Below, piece after piece: positions 9,025 to 17,764 of a stretch of 64,000 nucleotides of DNA. The stretch spans positions 16,058 to 80,057 of the forward strand of contig DASXUF010000049.1 in NCBI GenBank assembly GCA_036504975.1, given 5' to 3'. The notes under the pieces are model-generated. The model searched no databases. It had not been told where the DNA came from and saw only the letters and a list, made by a program, of their open reading frames with translations. Numbering within the stretch: the first letter of the stretch is position 1; each line of letters starts with the position of its first letter. The translations under genes and the position numbers were made by a program. The DNA comes from Candidatus Binatia bacterium. Its GTDB lineage: Bacteria > Desulfobacterota > Binatia > UBA9968.

Positions 9025-10155
9025 ATGCACGCGCAGACAGAAATCGTAGAAGACGCTTCGAGCTTCGAGACGCTCCGCGAGGAATGGAGCCGTCTCCTGG
9101 AGACGAGCGCGTCGGATTGCGTCTTCTTGACCTGGGAGTGGCTCTTCACCTGGTGGAAACATTTTTTTCAAGGGAGGAAGTTATCCATACTGGCGCTGCG
9201 CGAGGGTCCGGAATTGATCGCGCTCGCGCCGTTCGCGTCGAGTCCTCCCGGGCTGAGATTCTTTTCGCCTTTTCGCTCTCTCGAGTTTCTCGGCGCCGGC
9301 AGCATCGGCTCGGATTACCTGGACGTCATCCTCAAGCGCGGCAAGGAAGAACCAGCCTTGGCGGCGCTGGCGGAAGAATTGGCCCATGAAAAGCGCGCGC
9401 TCAAGCTCGATCATCTCAACCGGCGCTCCTCCTCGGCCGCCGAGTTGGCCCAACGACTGAAGAAGCTCGGCTGGAGTCTCTACGAGGCCAGACGCAGCGT
9501 GAGCCCGTACATCGAGCTGGCCGGCCATTCGTGGGAATCGTATCTCGCCGGCCTGGGACCCGAGCATCGCTACAATGTCCGGCGCCGCATGAAAAACCTC
9601 TCGAAGCAGTTCGATGTCCGCTTCGAAGCCGCCGGCACGGAAGAAGAGCGCCGCGAAGCGTTTTCTCTGCTGGTTGAGTTACACGGGATGCGCTGGCGAC
9701 AAAACGGCGTCGGCGGGGTCTTTCGCGCGCCGGGCTTGCTCTCTTTCCACGAGGAGATGAGCCGGCTGGCTTTGGAGCGCGGCTGGCTCAGGCTCTTCGT
9801 TCTCCGGCTCGACGGCAAGCCCGCGGCCGCTCTTTACGGCTTCCGCTACAAAGGCGTTTTTTATTTTTACCAGTCCGGCTTCGATCCGGCCTACGGCAAA
9901 TTCAGCGTCGGTCTGGTGACGATGGGCCTGGCGATCAAGAACGCTATCGAAGAAGGAGCATCGGAGTACGATTTCCTCTATGGCGACGAGCCCTACAAGT
10001 TTCTTTGGGCGCGCCGGGCGCGCGAGCTGGGATGCCTGGAGATGTATCCGCCCAGCATGGCCGGGCGGGTCTACAAACAAGCCGTCGATCTCAACCGCGC
10101 GGCCAGAAAGATGGCGCGCCAGGTGCTGGCTCAACCGCTCTCGGGCCTGAGATAG
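9025..10155 (+). CDS. FemAB/CelD-like GNAT-fold acyltransferase 2
   Basis: This 376-aa protein is related to the product at 6551. Shared landmarks are EEWSRLLE..CVFLTWEWLFTWW near the N-terminus, LGPEHRYNVRRRMKNL in the middle, and KFSVGLVTMGLAIKNAIEEG plus YDFLYGDEPYKFLWARR at the C-terminus. The two halves look like tandem GNAT folds, as in FemX-type enzymes. It is probably cytoplasmic and modifies an amino sugar of the repeat unit or its lipid-linked form. It directly follows the aminotransferase (5-bp gap). Acyl donor and acceptor are unknown. Confidence 0.75.
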   Translation: MHAQTEIVEDASSFETLREEWSRLLETSASDCVFLTWEWLFTWWKHFFQGRKLSILALREGPELIALAPFASSPPGLRFFSPFRSLEFLGAGSIGSDYLDVILKRGKEEPALAALAEELAHEKRALKLDHLNRRSSSAAELAQRLKKLGWSLYEARRSVSPYIELAGHSWESYLAGLGPEHRYNVRRRMKNLSKQFDVRFEAAGTEEERREAFSLLVELHGMRWRQNGVGGVFRAPGLLSFHEEMSRLALERGWLRLFVLRLDGKPAAALYGFRYKGVFYFYQSGFDPAYGKFSVGLVTMGLAIKNAIEEGASEYDFLYGDEPYKFLWARRARELGCLEMYPPSMAGRVYKQAVDLNRAARKMARQVLAQPLSGLR

Positions 10156-10178
10156 TTTGCTGCAAGCGACCAAGCGAC

Positions 10179-11312
10179 ATGGATCTCGGAACTAATCATA
10201 CGCTGCGGCGGCTGGTAAAAACGGGCATAGCCTCCGCGTTGAACTGGAGCGGAACCGACCGGCTGCTGGACGGGCCGGATCTCCTTATCCGGAGGCCCGT
10301 GGTCTTGTGTTATCACCGGACGGTGGAAGACTTTGCCGCCGGCGCGAGTCAATCTCTCCCTTCGATGCTGACCAGCCGCGCAATGTTGGAGCGCCACCTC
10401 GATTGCCTGGGCCGCCGGTTCGATTTCGTCTCCCTCGACGACCTCGGCGCCTGGCTGGAAGGCAAAAAACATTTCGCCCGGTCGGCCGCCGCCGTCACCT
10501 TCGACGACGGTTACGCGGACTTCTATCACCACGCGTTTCCACTGTTGCAGCGCAAGGGAATTCCGGCGGCGGTTTTCGTGCCGACCGATCTGGCCGGGAC
10601 TTCCGCTCTGCAGATCCACGACCGTCTCTTCCTCCTGCTCGCGCGCGCCTTCGAGCGCTGGGGGTATCGGTCCGCCGTGGGTTTCGTCCGGTCGTATCTC
10701 GACCGTGGGAAACCGGCCGCCTACGCGCAGAGGATCGGATTCGACGAGTGGACGCCGCCGAACGCCGTCAGCTCGCTGCTCGGCTCCTTGCCGCAAGACG
10801 AGGTTCACCGGTTGATCGAAACGCTGGAGACCGAGATCGAAATTGGGCCCGAGGCATGGAACGCGCATCGCGCCTTGACGTGGGAGATGATCGTCGCGAT
10901 GCACCGAGCGGGCGTGACCGTCGGATCGCACACCAAAACACACGTCGAGCTCACCAACGAAAAGCCGCAAACGATTCTCGACGAGATCCAGGGCTCGCGC
11001 AGCGAGCTGGAGCGGAGGCTCGGAACGGAAGTGACGCACATCGCCTATCCCGACGGGCAGTTCAACGCCGCCGTGGTCCAGGCTGCGGCCGCGTGCGGCT
11101 ACCGGTTCGGATACACCACTTGCCGGCACCGGGATGCGCGCCATCCTCTGTTGACGATACCGAGAATCCTCCTGTGGGAGAACTCCTGCCTCGATGCGCG
11201 CGGGGATTTTTCTCCCGCTATTTTCAAGTGCCTCGTGAGGGGACTCTTCCCTTTCACGGATAACTGCCTGCGGGATCACCGCAGAACGAATGGAAATGGA
11301 TTCGACCTTTAA
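10179..11312 (+). CDS. NodB-family polysaccharide deacetylase
   Basis: The protein is about 377 aa. The NodB domain shows the metal-binding first motif VTFDDGYADF, the second motif SHTKTHVEL (His pair), and a third near HIAYPDGQFN. CYHRTVEDF before the domain matches the usual entry strand (YHRV-type). It should remove N-acetyl groups from the polymer or its precursor. I chose the ATG at 10179, because the open frame upstream runs inside the previous gene in another frame. The last 23 bases overlap the flippase gene. Confidence 0.83.
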   Translation: MDLGTNHTLRRLVKTGIASALNWSGTDRLLDGPDLLIRRPVVLCYHRTVEDFAAGASQSLPSMLTSRAMLERHLDCLGRRFDFVSLDDLGAWLEGKKHFARSAAAVTFDDGYADFYHHAFPLLQRKGIPAAVFVPTDLAGTSALQIHDRLFLLLARAFERWGYRSAVGFVRSYLDRGKPAAYAQRIGFDEWTPPNAVSSLLGSLPQDEVHRLIETLETEIEIGPEAWNAHRALTWEMIVAMHRAGVTVGSHTKTHVELTNEKPQTILDEIQGSRSELERRLGTEVTHIAYPDGQFNAAVVQAAAACGYRFGYTTCRHRDARHPLLTIPRILLWENSCLDARGDFSPAIFKCLVRGLFPFTDNCLRDHRRTNGNGFDL

Positions 11313-12792
11313 GCCCGCGCTGCTGTTGATGGCCGGAAGAGTCATGGCGTTCGCCGTGACGTTTTTCATTCCGGTGGTGCTCGTCAGGGTCTTCGACCAG
11401 GCCGAATTCGGCACGTACAAGCAGCTCTTTTTGATTTACGCCACGCTTTTCGGCGTCGCCCAGATCGGAATGGCGGAGAGCCTTTTTTACTTCCTCCCTT
11501 CGGAGCGCGAAAAAGGCGGCCGGTATGCGGCGAATTCCATCATCGCTCTGACGATTGCGGGGCTCGTCTGCCTGGGGCTCCTCAGCCTGGGAGCGCCGAG
11601 AATCGCGCAGTTGCTCGGCAACAGCGCGCTGATCCCCTACATTCCGTACGTCGGCTTCTTTCTGCTGCTGACGATGGTCTCATCCATCCTGGAAATCGTC
11701 ATGACGTCGCGCAAGCGCTTCTTCTTGACCGCTTCGGCGTACGCTCTCTCCGACATGCTGAAAGGCCTCTGCTTCATTATTCCCGCGGTCCTCACGCGCC
11801 GATTGGAATGGCTGCTGCTCGGGGCCATTTTCTTCGCCTCGATCCGTTTGATCGCGACGCTGTTCTACATCGGACGCGAATTTCGCGGCGATACCTCTTT
11901 CAACGCCCCGGCGCTCAAAAGTCAACTGGCCTATGCCTTGCCCTTTGCCGCCTCGGAATTGCTCACCTACTCCGCGGGGCAATACCACAATTACGCCGTG
12001 TCGTATTCCTTCGACGCGGCGACCTTCGCGATCTACGCCGTGGGCTGTCTCCAGATCCCGTTGGTCGAGCTGGTGCATGGGCCGGTCAGCAACGTGATGA
12101 TGGTCAGGATGACCGAGGAGATCCGGGACGGGCGCGGCGGTTCCGTGCTTCCCATCTGGAACGACACGGCGCGGAAAATGGCCCTGGTCTTTTTCCCGCT
12201 GCTCGGGCTGCTCCTGGTAAGCGCCCGCGAGCTGATCGTTCTTCTGTTCACCGAAAATTACCTGGCTAGCGTGCCGATTTTCATGATTTGGTCGGTCACG
12301 GTTTTGCTGCCGGTGCTGCAGACCGACGGCGCGCTGCGCGTCTACGCCAAGACTCGCTTTCTTTTCTGGGTGCGCGCGGCGGAGCTGGTTCTGACGGTGG
12401 CGCTGATCCACTGGTTCATTCCCTGGTTTCATCTGGCGGGCGCGGCGATGGTCACCGTCTTTGCCGCTTTCGCCACGAAGCTCTGGTCTTTGGTTCGACT
12501 GAAGCAAGTCATGCAAGCCGGGCTTTCCGAGTTTCTCCCCTGGAGAAGCCTGGCGTTGAACGCGGCGGTGAGCGTCGCGGCGGCGGCGCCGGCGATGCTG
12601 GTCAAAACGCATCTGGAGCTGCCGCCTTTTCTCCTGATGTTCGTCGCGTGTGCGGCTTACGGCATCGCGTGGTTGATTCTTGCATTCGCGCTTCGTCTCA
12701 TCACCGTGGACGAGCGCATCGCGCTCATCGGCTTGCTGCAACGATTCCCAACCAGCGCTTCAAAAGTAGGACAACTGATAAGGGGGTACTAG
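11290..12792 (+). CDS. Wzx-like polysaccharide flippase (MATE/MOP superfamily)
   Basis: This 500-aa integral membrane protein has about twelve to fourteen hydrophobic segments. The N-terminus (LLLMAGRVMAFAVTFFIPVV, FDQAEFGTYKQLFLIYATL) is the typical opening of polysaccharide biosynthesis/flippase proteins. It should turn lipid-linked repeat units over the inner membrane so that the ligase/Wzy-like protein can use them. It overlaps the deacetylase gene by 23 bp. It is the last gene before the first full copy of repeat family A, so it may end the first transcription unit. Confidence 0.85.
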   Translation: MEMDSTFKPALLLMAGRVMAFAVTFFIPVVLVRVFDQAEFGTYKQLFLIYATLFGVAQIGMAESLFYFLPSEREKGGRYAANSIIALTIAGLVCLGLLSLGAPRIAQLLGNSALIPYIPYVGFFLLLTMVSSILEIVMTSRKRFFLTASAYALSDMLKGLCFIIPAVLTRRLEWLLLGAIFFASIRLIATLFYIGREFRGDTSFNAPALKSQLAYALPFAASELLTYSAGQYHNYAVSYSFDAATFAIYAVGCLQIPLVELVHGPVSNVMMVRMTEEIRDGRGGSVLPIWNDTARKMALVFFPLLGLLLVSARELIVLLFTENYLASVPIFMIWSVTVLLPVLQTDGALRVYAKTRFLFWVRAAELVLTVALIHWFIPWFHLAGAAMVTVFAAFATKLWSLVRLKQVMQAGLSEFLPWRSLALNAAVSVAAAAPAMLVKTHLELPPFLLMFVACAAYGIAWLILAFALRLITVDERIALIGLLQRFPTSASKVGQLIRGY

Positions 12793-12810
12793 CAATATTT
12801 TCCACGAGCA

Positions 12811-13170
12811 GCCCGAGAGCGCGAGCCGCTCCGGGCGAGCTCAATAGTTTCTGTGGCTCGAGGGCCACCCTCGCCGGCCACCCCAGAGGTGCCAACTCCA
12901 TCCGCCAGGGCCTGCCGTGTCACCACACGTCCCTGTGACCTCGCCCTTCGGGCTCGCACTCTCGGGCTGCCCCCCTCCTACACGCGGGTGCGGGTCCGCA
13001 GGGGGCGAGAATGAAAGCCGCAGGCACGGGGCCGCAAAGGTGCAATGACTTGCGTGGTGATTGGTACTCTGAAACACAGAATTAGGTTGCTCGCTGCAGA
13101 GAGACGATTCAAAAAGTCTACGAGGCACTGCCCTATTGCCTGCGGCTTGAAGGCTCGTCCCTGAGGAACC
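12811..13170. repeat. Repeat family A, full copy 1 (about 360 bp, double inverted repeat)
   Basis: This stretch matches 55415-55781 along its whole length and an internally shortened copy at 33968-34101. Module 1 is an inverted repeat: arm 12811-12829 pairs with 12949-12967 (17 of 19). Module 2 is a second inverted repeat: an arm at about 12990-13025 (CCGCAGGGGGCGAG..AAAGCCGCAGGCA) pairs with 13137-13170. Open frames inside it are spurious, as the copies differ by indels. It fills the 455-bp gap between the flippase and the amidotransferase. Its ends and mobility mechanism are unknown; no transposase is nearby. Confidence 0.8.
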
Positions 13171-13211
13171 GTCGATCTCACTCTGACTAAGATGGTTCGC
13201 GTTGGGGTGAC

Positions 13212-13230
13212 TAATTCGTATTAATTCGTA
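13212..13230 (+). promoter_or_regulatory. 10-bp-spaced direct repeat upstream of the first asnB
   Basis: TAATTCGTA occurs twice with a 10-bp period in an AT-rich patch just before the AGAGGAA ribosome-binding site of the gene at 13248. One helical turn between the copies fits a protein-binding site or part of a promoter. This is only a pattern; no regulator is identified. Confidence 0.3.
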
Positions 13231-13247
13231 CTAGAGGAATATTTCTT

Positions 13248-15185
13248 ATGTGCGGCATCGCAGGAATAATGAGTCTCGGCGACAGACCGGTTCGGCTGGA
13301 AGAGGTGCAAAGCATGTGCGCCGCGATCGCGCATCGCGGGCCGGACGACGAGGGCTTCTACGTCGCCCCCGGCGTCGGTCTCGGCATGCGCCGCTTGAGC
13401 ATCATCGATCTCGCGACGGGACGCCAGCCCGTGAGAAACGAGGACGGCTCGATCCAGGTCGTCTTCAACGGCGAGATCTATAACTTCAAGGAGCTGCGCG
13501 GCGATCTCGAGCGGCGCGGCCACTCGTTCTACACCGCGACCGACACGGAGACGATCGTCCATCTCTATGAGGAGTACGGCGCGCGCTCGGTGGAAAAACT
13601 GCGCGGCATGTTCGGCTTCGCCCTCTGGGACGCGCGCAAGCGAACGTTGCTCCTGGCGCGCGACCGTTTGGGGGTGAAGCCGCTGTACTATGCCGAAATC
13701 GGCGGCAGGCTCGTCTTCGCCTCCGAGCTGAAGGCGATCCTTCAGCTCGCGGAGGTCGAGCGCAAGCTCGATTGGAAAAGCGTCAACCACCTTTTCACCT
13801 TCATGTGCACGTCCCGCTCCGACAGCATCATCGAGGGCGTCCACAAGCTCGCGCCGGGGCATCTCTTGATCGCCGCGGCGGGACAAAAGCCGGTCGTCGA
13901 GCGCTACTGGGACGTCTGCTTCGAGCCGGATTACGGCCGGAGCGAGGAATATTTCGTCGAGCGGCTGCGTGAGCTTCTGCAAGAGTCGGTCCGTCTCCGG
14001 ATGGTGAGCGACGTCCCGCTCGGCGCGTTCTTGAGCGGCGGTATCGATTCGAGCGCGGTCGTCGCCGCCATGGCGCATCTCGGCTCCGCTCCATTGAAAA
14101 CTTTTTCCATCGGCTTCAAGGAATCCGCATTCAACGAGCTGGCGCACGCCCGCGCCATCGCCAGGAGGTTCGGCGCCGAGCACCACGAGCTGGTGCTCGA
14201 GCCCAACGTCCTGGAGATCATCGACGATCTCGCCTGGCATCTGGACGAGCCGTTCGGCGACCCGTCGTGCATTCCCACGTACATGGTGTCGAAGCTGGCG
14301 GCGCGCCACGTCAAAGTCGTGCTTTCCGGCGACGGCGGCGACGAGCTATTCGGCGGCTACGACAAGTACGTCGTCGAAGGCAACGACCGGCGCTACCGGG
14401 TGCCGCTTTTGCTGCGGAAAATTTTCGGCGCCACGGCCCGGCTCATGCCCGAGGGAATGAGAGGGCGCAACCTGCTGTACCATTTTTCCCTCGCGGGGGC
14501 CGAGCGCTATCTGGACAGCGTCATCCTATTCACCGAGGAAGAGAAGAAAAAATTATTTCGTCCCGAGGCGATCGCGATGACCGACCCTTACGAGCCGTGG
14601 CGGCGGGAGCTCGACGCGCTATCGCAAGCCAACGGCAATTGGCTTCCGGCCCTCCAATACTTGGACCTGATGGGTTACCTGCCGAACGATATTCTGACCA
14701 AAGTGGACCGGATGAGCATGGCCCACTCCATCGAGGCGCGCGATCCTTTGCTCGATCACAAGCTCGTCGAGTTCGCCGCGACGATCCCGCCCGAGCTGAA
14801 GCTGCGCGGCGGCGTGACGAAGTATATCTTCAAGCAGGCGCTGCGCGGGCTCTTGCCCGACGAGATCATCGACCGGCCCAAGCAGGGCTTCGGGATTCCG
14901 CTGGGGCAATGGTTTCGCGGCCGGCTGAGCGGCTTCGTCCATGACCTGCTGCTCTCGGAGCGGAGCAGGCAGCGCGGGATCTTCAACCTCGACTTCATCG
15001 ATAACTTTCTGAAACAGCACGAAAGAGGAAGGATCGCCGACCTGGAAATCTGGACGTTGATCTCCTTCGAGCTGTGGTGCAGGACGTTTCTCGACGGAAG
15101 GCCTGCGGCATCTCAAATTTCAAATCTCAAATCTCAAATAGCGGCTCAAAGCGGCGCCGCGCGGCAACTTTCATCGACAGGCTGA
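13248..15185 (+). CDS. asnB: AsnB-type amidotransferase 1 (XrtA-locus asparagine synthase family)
   Basis: This 645-aa protein has an N-terminal class II glutaminase domain (MCGIAGI, catalytic Cys2; FNGEIYNFKELR; RDRLGVKPLYY) and a C-terminal synthetase domain with the ATP pyrophosphatase loop SGGIDSSAVVAAM near residue 267. It matches the asparagine-synthase-like amidotransferases of XrtA/PEP-CTERM polysaccharide loci. There it probably amidates a uronic acid or another carboxyl group rather than free Asp; that substrate is inference. The start ATG follows AGAGGAA. The last 30 or so residues come from a CAAAT-rich simple repeat, so the natural C-terminus probably lies near WCRTFLDGR. Confidence 0.87.
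   Translation: MCGIAGIMSLGDRPVRLEEVQSMCAAIAHRGPDDEGFYVAPGVGLGMRRLSIIDLATGRQPVRNEDGSIQVVFNGEIYNFKELRGDLERRGHSFYTATDTETIVHLYEEYGARSVEKLRGMFGFALWDARKRTLLLARDRLGVKPLYYAEIGGRLVFASELKAILQLAEVERKLDWKSVNHLFTFMCTSRSDSIIEGVHKLAPGHLLIAAAGQKPVVERYWDVCFEPDYGRSEEYFVERLRELLQESVRLRMVSDVPLGAFLSGGIDSSAVVAAMAHLGSAPLKTFSIGFKESAFNELAHARAIARRFGAEHHELVLEPNVLEIIDDLAWHLDEPFGDPSCIPTYMVSKLAARHVKVVLSGDGGDELFGGYDKYVVEGNDRRYRVPLLLRKIFGATARLMPEGMRGRNLLYHFSLAGAERYLDSVILFTEEEKKKLFRPEAIAMTDPYEPWRRELDALSQANGNWLPALQYLDLMGYLPNDILTKVDRMSMAHSIEARDPLLDHKLVEFAATIPPELKLRGGVTKYIFKQALRGLLPDEIIDRPKQGFGIPLGQWFRGRLSGFVHDLLLSERSRQRGIFNLDFIDNFLKQHERGRIADLEIWTLISFELWCRTFLDGRPAASQISNLKSQIAAQSGAARQLSSTG
15111..15140. repeat. Short tandem CAAATCT-type repeat
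   Basis: The units CAAATTT, CAAATCT, CAAATCT and CAAATA stand in tandem at the 3' end of the asnB gene, where they encode QISNLKSQI. This low-complexity sequence is common in intergenic DNA of several environmental phyla. It looks like a later insertion that extends the reading frame. Confidence 0.7.
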
Positions 15186-15202
15186 TTGTAGGAACCATCT
15201 CG

Positions 15203-16633
15203 ATGAGTCCGATGTTCGATCTTCGTCCTCTCGCCGCGGTCCTGTTGACGGCCGGAGTTTTGCTTTGGCGCGCGTCCGCGGCCGGAGCGCCCTCGTTTCC
15301 CGGCGGGTTTATCGAGAAATCCACCAACACCGCCGCGCGCCCAAGGCTGACCCAAGCGCAGATTCAAAGCTTTGTTCCGTCCGGGAGAGGCAAGTTCAAG
15401 TTTCCCGCGCCGTACAACACGGAAGGAATCCGCATCACCGTTCCCTCCGACTGCGGCGGCAACGCCTGCCTTTTCCCCGTGGGATATTCGTACTGGAGCA
15501 ACATCAACAACCACGCCGGCAGCGATACGATGTTGATTTTTCTCGGACTCGAGCAGAAATACGGCGGTACCGGCCCGACGCTGTTCAGCTACCATAAGCC
15601 GACCGACGAAGTGAAAAAGCTCGGGCCGCTGTTTCCGCCGTCGAGCCCGTTCTACTCGCACAGCGGCGACGGCTGGTATTTCAGCGCGACTCAGCCGACG
15701 AAACTCTATGTCTCCAATAATGGGCCGCAGCTCCAGCGCTACGACGTCTTGGCGAAAAATTTCTCGACCGTCTTCGACGTCACCGAGAAGTTCGGCAAGG
15801 ACAAGACGGTGGGGCAGACGCATTCGAGCAGCGACGACCGGGTTCATTCCGGGACGCTCCAGTGCGTCAAGGCCGGGTGCAGCGACGGCGTGAATACCGC
15901 GAAAGGCGATCAAGAGGCAATGGGGTGCCTGGTGTACAACGAAAACACGCGCCGGTTCTCCTACTTCCCCAAGAAAAAGGAATTCGACGAGTGTCAGATC
16001 GACAAGAGCGGCCGCTGGCTCTTTATCCTGGAGCAATGGGACGGACTCCACGACATGGACAACCGCGTCGTGGATCTGGACACCGGCAAGCAAAGAACGC
16101 TGCTCTCCAACCAGCAAAAAATTCTCGGGACGAAATTCGGCGCCGTGGTCCACGTCGACATGGGCTACGGCTACGTCGTCGGAGGCGACAGCGCGGACAG
16201 CCGGCCCTACACGAAGGTCGTCTACAACTTCGCCAAAGAGCCGCTCGACGGCGTGCTCGCCTACTATGCGACGCCCGGCTCCGCCTCCTCGCTCCTTCAC
16301 ATCGCGCACGGCAACGCCAAACCGAATGTCCTCGCCGAGCAGCAGTACGCTTGCGGCAGCGGCGCCGGCGGCGACGCGGGGCGGCGCGACGAGATCATCT
16401 GCTTTCGGCTGGACGGGTCGCTGAACGCGCTTCCGGTAGCTCCCGTCATGACCGACCTCAAAGCGCGGGGAGGCGATATTGACGGCGGCTGCGGCGAGTA
16501 CTGCAAGCAGCCGAAAGGCAATATCGACGTCACCGGCCGCTATTTTATCTGGACGAGCAACATGGGCGGCAACCGGCTGGACGCGTTTATCGTCAAGGTA
16601 CCTGCGCAGTTGCTCGCGCCAAATCTGCCTTAA
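15203..16633 (+). CDS. Secreted repeat (beta-propeller-like) protein of unknown function, short paralogue
   Basis: This 476-aa protein has a signal peptide (about residues 1-29, ending ASAAGA). I do not recognise a named family. The body has recurring blocks of the kind seen in beta-propellers: GDGWYFSATQPTKLYV, HSSSDDRVHS, DECQIDKSGRWLFI, HVDMGYGYVVGGD, LLHIAHGNAKP and GNIDVTGRYFIWTSNMGG. All of these recur in the first half of the protein at 28104-30572. Conserved His residues would suit a metal site, as in the PL22 oligogalacturonate-lyase propellers, but I cannot claim that activity. Four Cys pairs fit disulphides in the periplasm or outside. It sits between asnB and a glycosyltransferase. 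Confidence 0.8.
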   Translation: MSPMFDLRPLAAVLLTAGVLLWRASAAGAPSFPGGFIEKSTNTAARPRLTQAQIQSFVPSGRGKFKFPAPYNTEGIRITVPSDCGGNACLFPVGYSYWSNINNHAGSDTMLIFLGLEQKYGGTGPTLFSYHKPTDEVKKLGPLFPPSSPFYSHSGDGWYFSATQPTKLYVSNNGPQLQRYDVLAKNFSTVFDVTEKFGKDKTVGQTHSSSDDRVHSGTLQCVKAGCSDGVNTAKGDQEAMGCLVYNENTRRFSYFPKKKEFDECQIDKSGRWLFILEQWDGLHDMDNRVVDLDTGKQRTLLSNQQKILGTKFGAVVHVDMGYGYVVGGDSADSRPYTKVVYNFAKEPLDGVLAYYATPGSASSLLHIAHGNAKPNVLAEQQYACGSGAGGDAGRRDEIICFRLDGSLNALPVAPVMTDLKARGGDIDGGCGEYCKQPKGNIDVTGRYFIWTSNMGGNRLDAFIVKVPAQLLAPNLP

Positions 16634-16648
16634 CAATGCCGGCATCCG

Positions 16649-17764
16649 ATGTTCTCCGTTGAGTCCCTGGCGAGCGCTCCCTTGATCTACACGCGCGCGC
16701 GTCGCCCGCGGATCGCGCTGGTCGCGGCGAGTCTCGATATCCTCGGCGGCCAGGGCGTGCAGGCGAATATTTTGCTCGAGCGGCTGCGCGGCGACGGCTA
16801 CGAGGTCGCTTTCATTCCGATCAACCCGCGCTTCCCCGCGCCGCTGCAGGGAATCCGCCAATATCCCTATGCGCGGACGCTGCTCAACCAGGCGCTTTAT
16901 TTCCCGAGCCTGTTGCAGTTGCAGCGCGCCGACGTGGTGCACGTCTTCTCCGCTTCCTACTGGTCGTTTCTTCTCGCGCCGCTGCCGGCGATGCTCGCGG
17001 CCAAGAGCCTCCGCAAGCGGGTCGTCCTCAACTATCACAGCGGCGAAGCCGCGGACCATTTGGCCAACTGGGGAAGGCTCGTGCACCCGTGGCTGCGCCT
17101 GGCGGACGAGATCGTCGTGCCGTCCGATTATCTGAAAGAGGTCTTTGCCCGTCACGGCTACCGGGCGCGCGTCATCCGCAACGTCGTCGATGCTTCGCGT
17201 TACCGCTATCGCGAGCGGGATCCGCTGCGTCCCCGGCTCGTCTCCACCCGCAATCTCGAACCCTATTATCGCGTCGACAACACGATCGAGGCGTTCGTTT
17301 TGCTCGCAAATCGCTATCCGGACGCCACGCTGACCATCGCGGGACAAGGCAGCGAAGACGAGCGGCTGAAGCGTCTGGCCGCTGCGCTCGTGGGATACAA
17401 AATCCGCTTCGTCGGCCGCGTGGAGCCTTGGATCATGCCCCGCCTCTACGACCAGGGAGATATCTTCGTCAACTCTTCCGTCGTGGACAACCAGCCGTTG
17501 TCGGTGCTCGAAGCGTTCGCAGCCGGGCTGCCGGTCGTCACGACCGCGCCCGGCGAAGTCGCCGGCATGGTGCGCGACGGCGAGACGGGCTCGATCGTTC
17601 CCGCGGACGATCCGCGGGCGATGGCCGAAGCGGTCGAGGATCTGTTGGAGAATCCCGATCACGCCCGAGAGCTGGCGCGCAACGCAAGAGCAGAAGTCCA
17701 AAAGTACAGTTGGCCGGAGGTGCGCGGCGAGTGGGCGGCGGCTTACACGGGAGAATGGCAATGA
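16649..17764 (+). CDS. GT4-family glycosyltransferase
   Basis: The protein has 371 aa and a GT-B fold. LDILGGQGVQANILLERL is the N-terminal glycine loop. The C-terminal donor domain shows STRNLEPYYRVDNTIEAF, IAGQGSEDERL, then a NSSVVDNQPLSVLEAFAAGLP block with the E-x7-E type donor contact, and TTAPGEVAGMV. It likely adds a sugar to the lipid-linked repeat unit in the cytoplasm. The last 4 bp overlap the heparinase-like gene (ATGA). Confidence 0.85.
   Translation: MFSVESLASAPLIYTRARRPRIALVAASLDILGGQGVQANILLERLRGDGYEVAFIPINPRFPAPLQGIRQYPYARTLLNQALYFPSLLQLQRADVVHVFSASYWSFLLAPLPAMLAAKSLRKRVVLNYHSGEAADHLANWGRLVHPWLRLADEIVVPSDYLKEVFARHGYRARVIRNVVDASRYRYRERDPLRPRLVSTRNLEPYYRVDNTIEAFVLLANRYPDATLTIAGQGSEDERLKRLAAALVGYKIRFVGRVEPWIMPRLYDQGDIFVNSSVVDNQPLSVLEAFAAGLPVVTTAPGEVAGMVRDGETGSIVPADDPRAMAEAVEDLLENPDHARELARNARAEVQKYSWPEVRGEWAAAYTGEWQ

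Noticed and set aside
12811-13170. Repeat A as a group II intron, retron or diversity-generating element
   Set aside because: No reverse transcriptase gene is anywhere in the window, and no template/variable repeat pair or domain V-like hairpin was recognised.
12841-13181. Open frames in repeat A copy 1 (and similar ones at 55497-55867)
   Set aside because: The copies differ by insertions and deletions that break the frames, and the predicted peptides look like translated inverted repeats.
15146-17761. An 871-codon open frame on the - strand
   Set aside because: It runs antisense to a signal-peptide protein and a clear glycosyltransferase, is rich in Arg and Asp from GC-rich codon shadows, and has no recognisable domain or ribosome-binding site.
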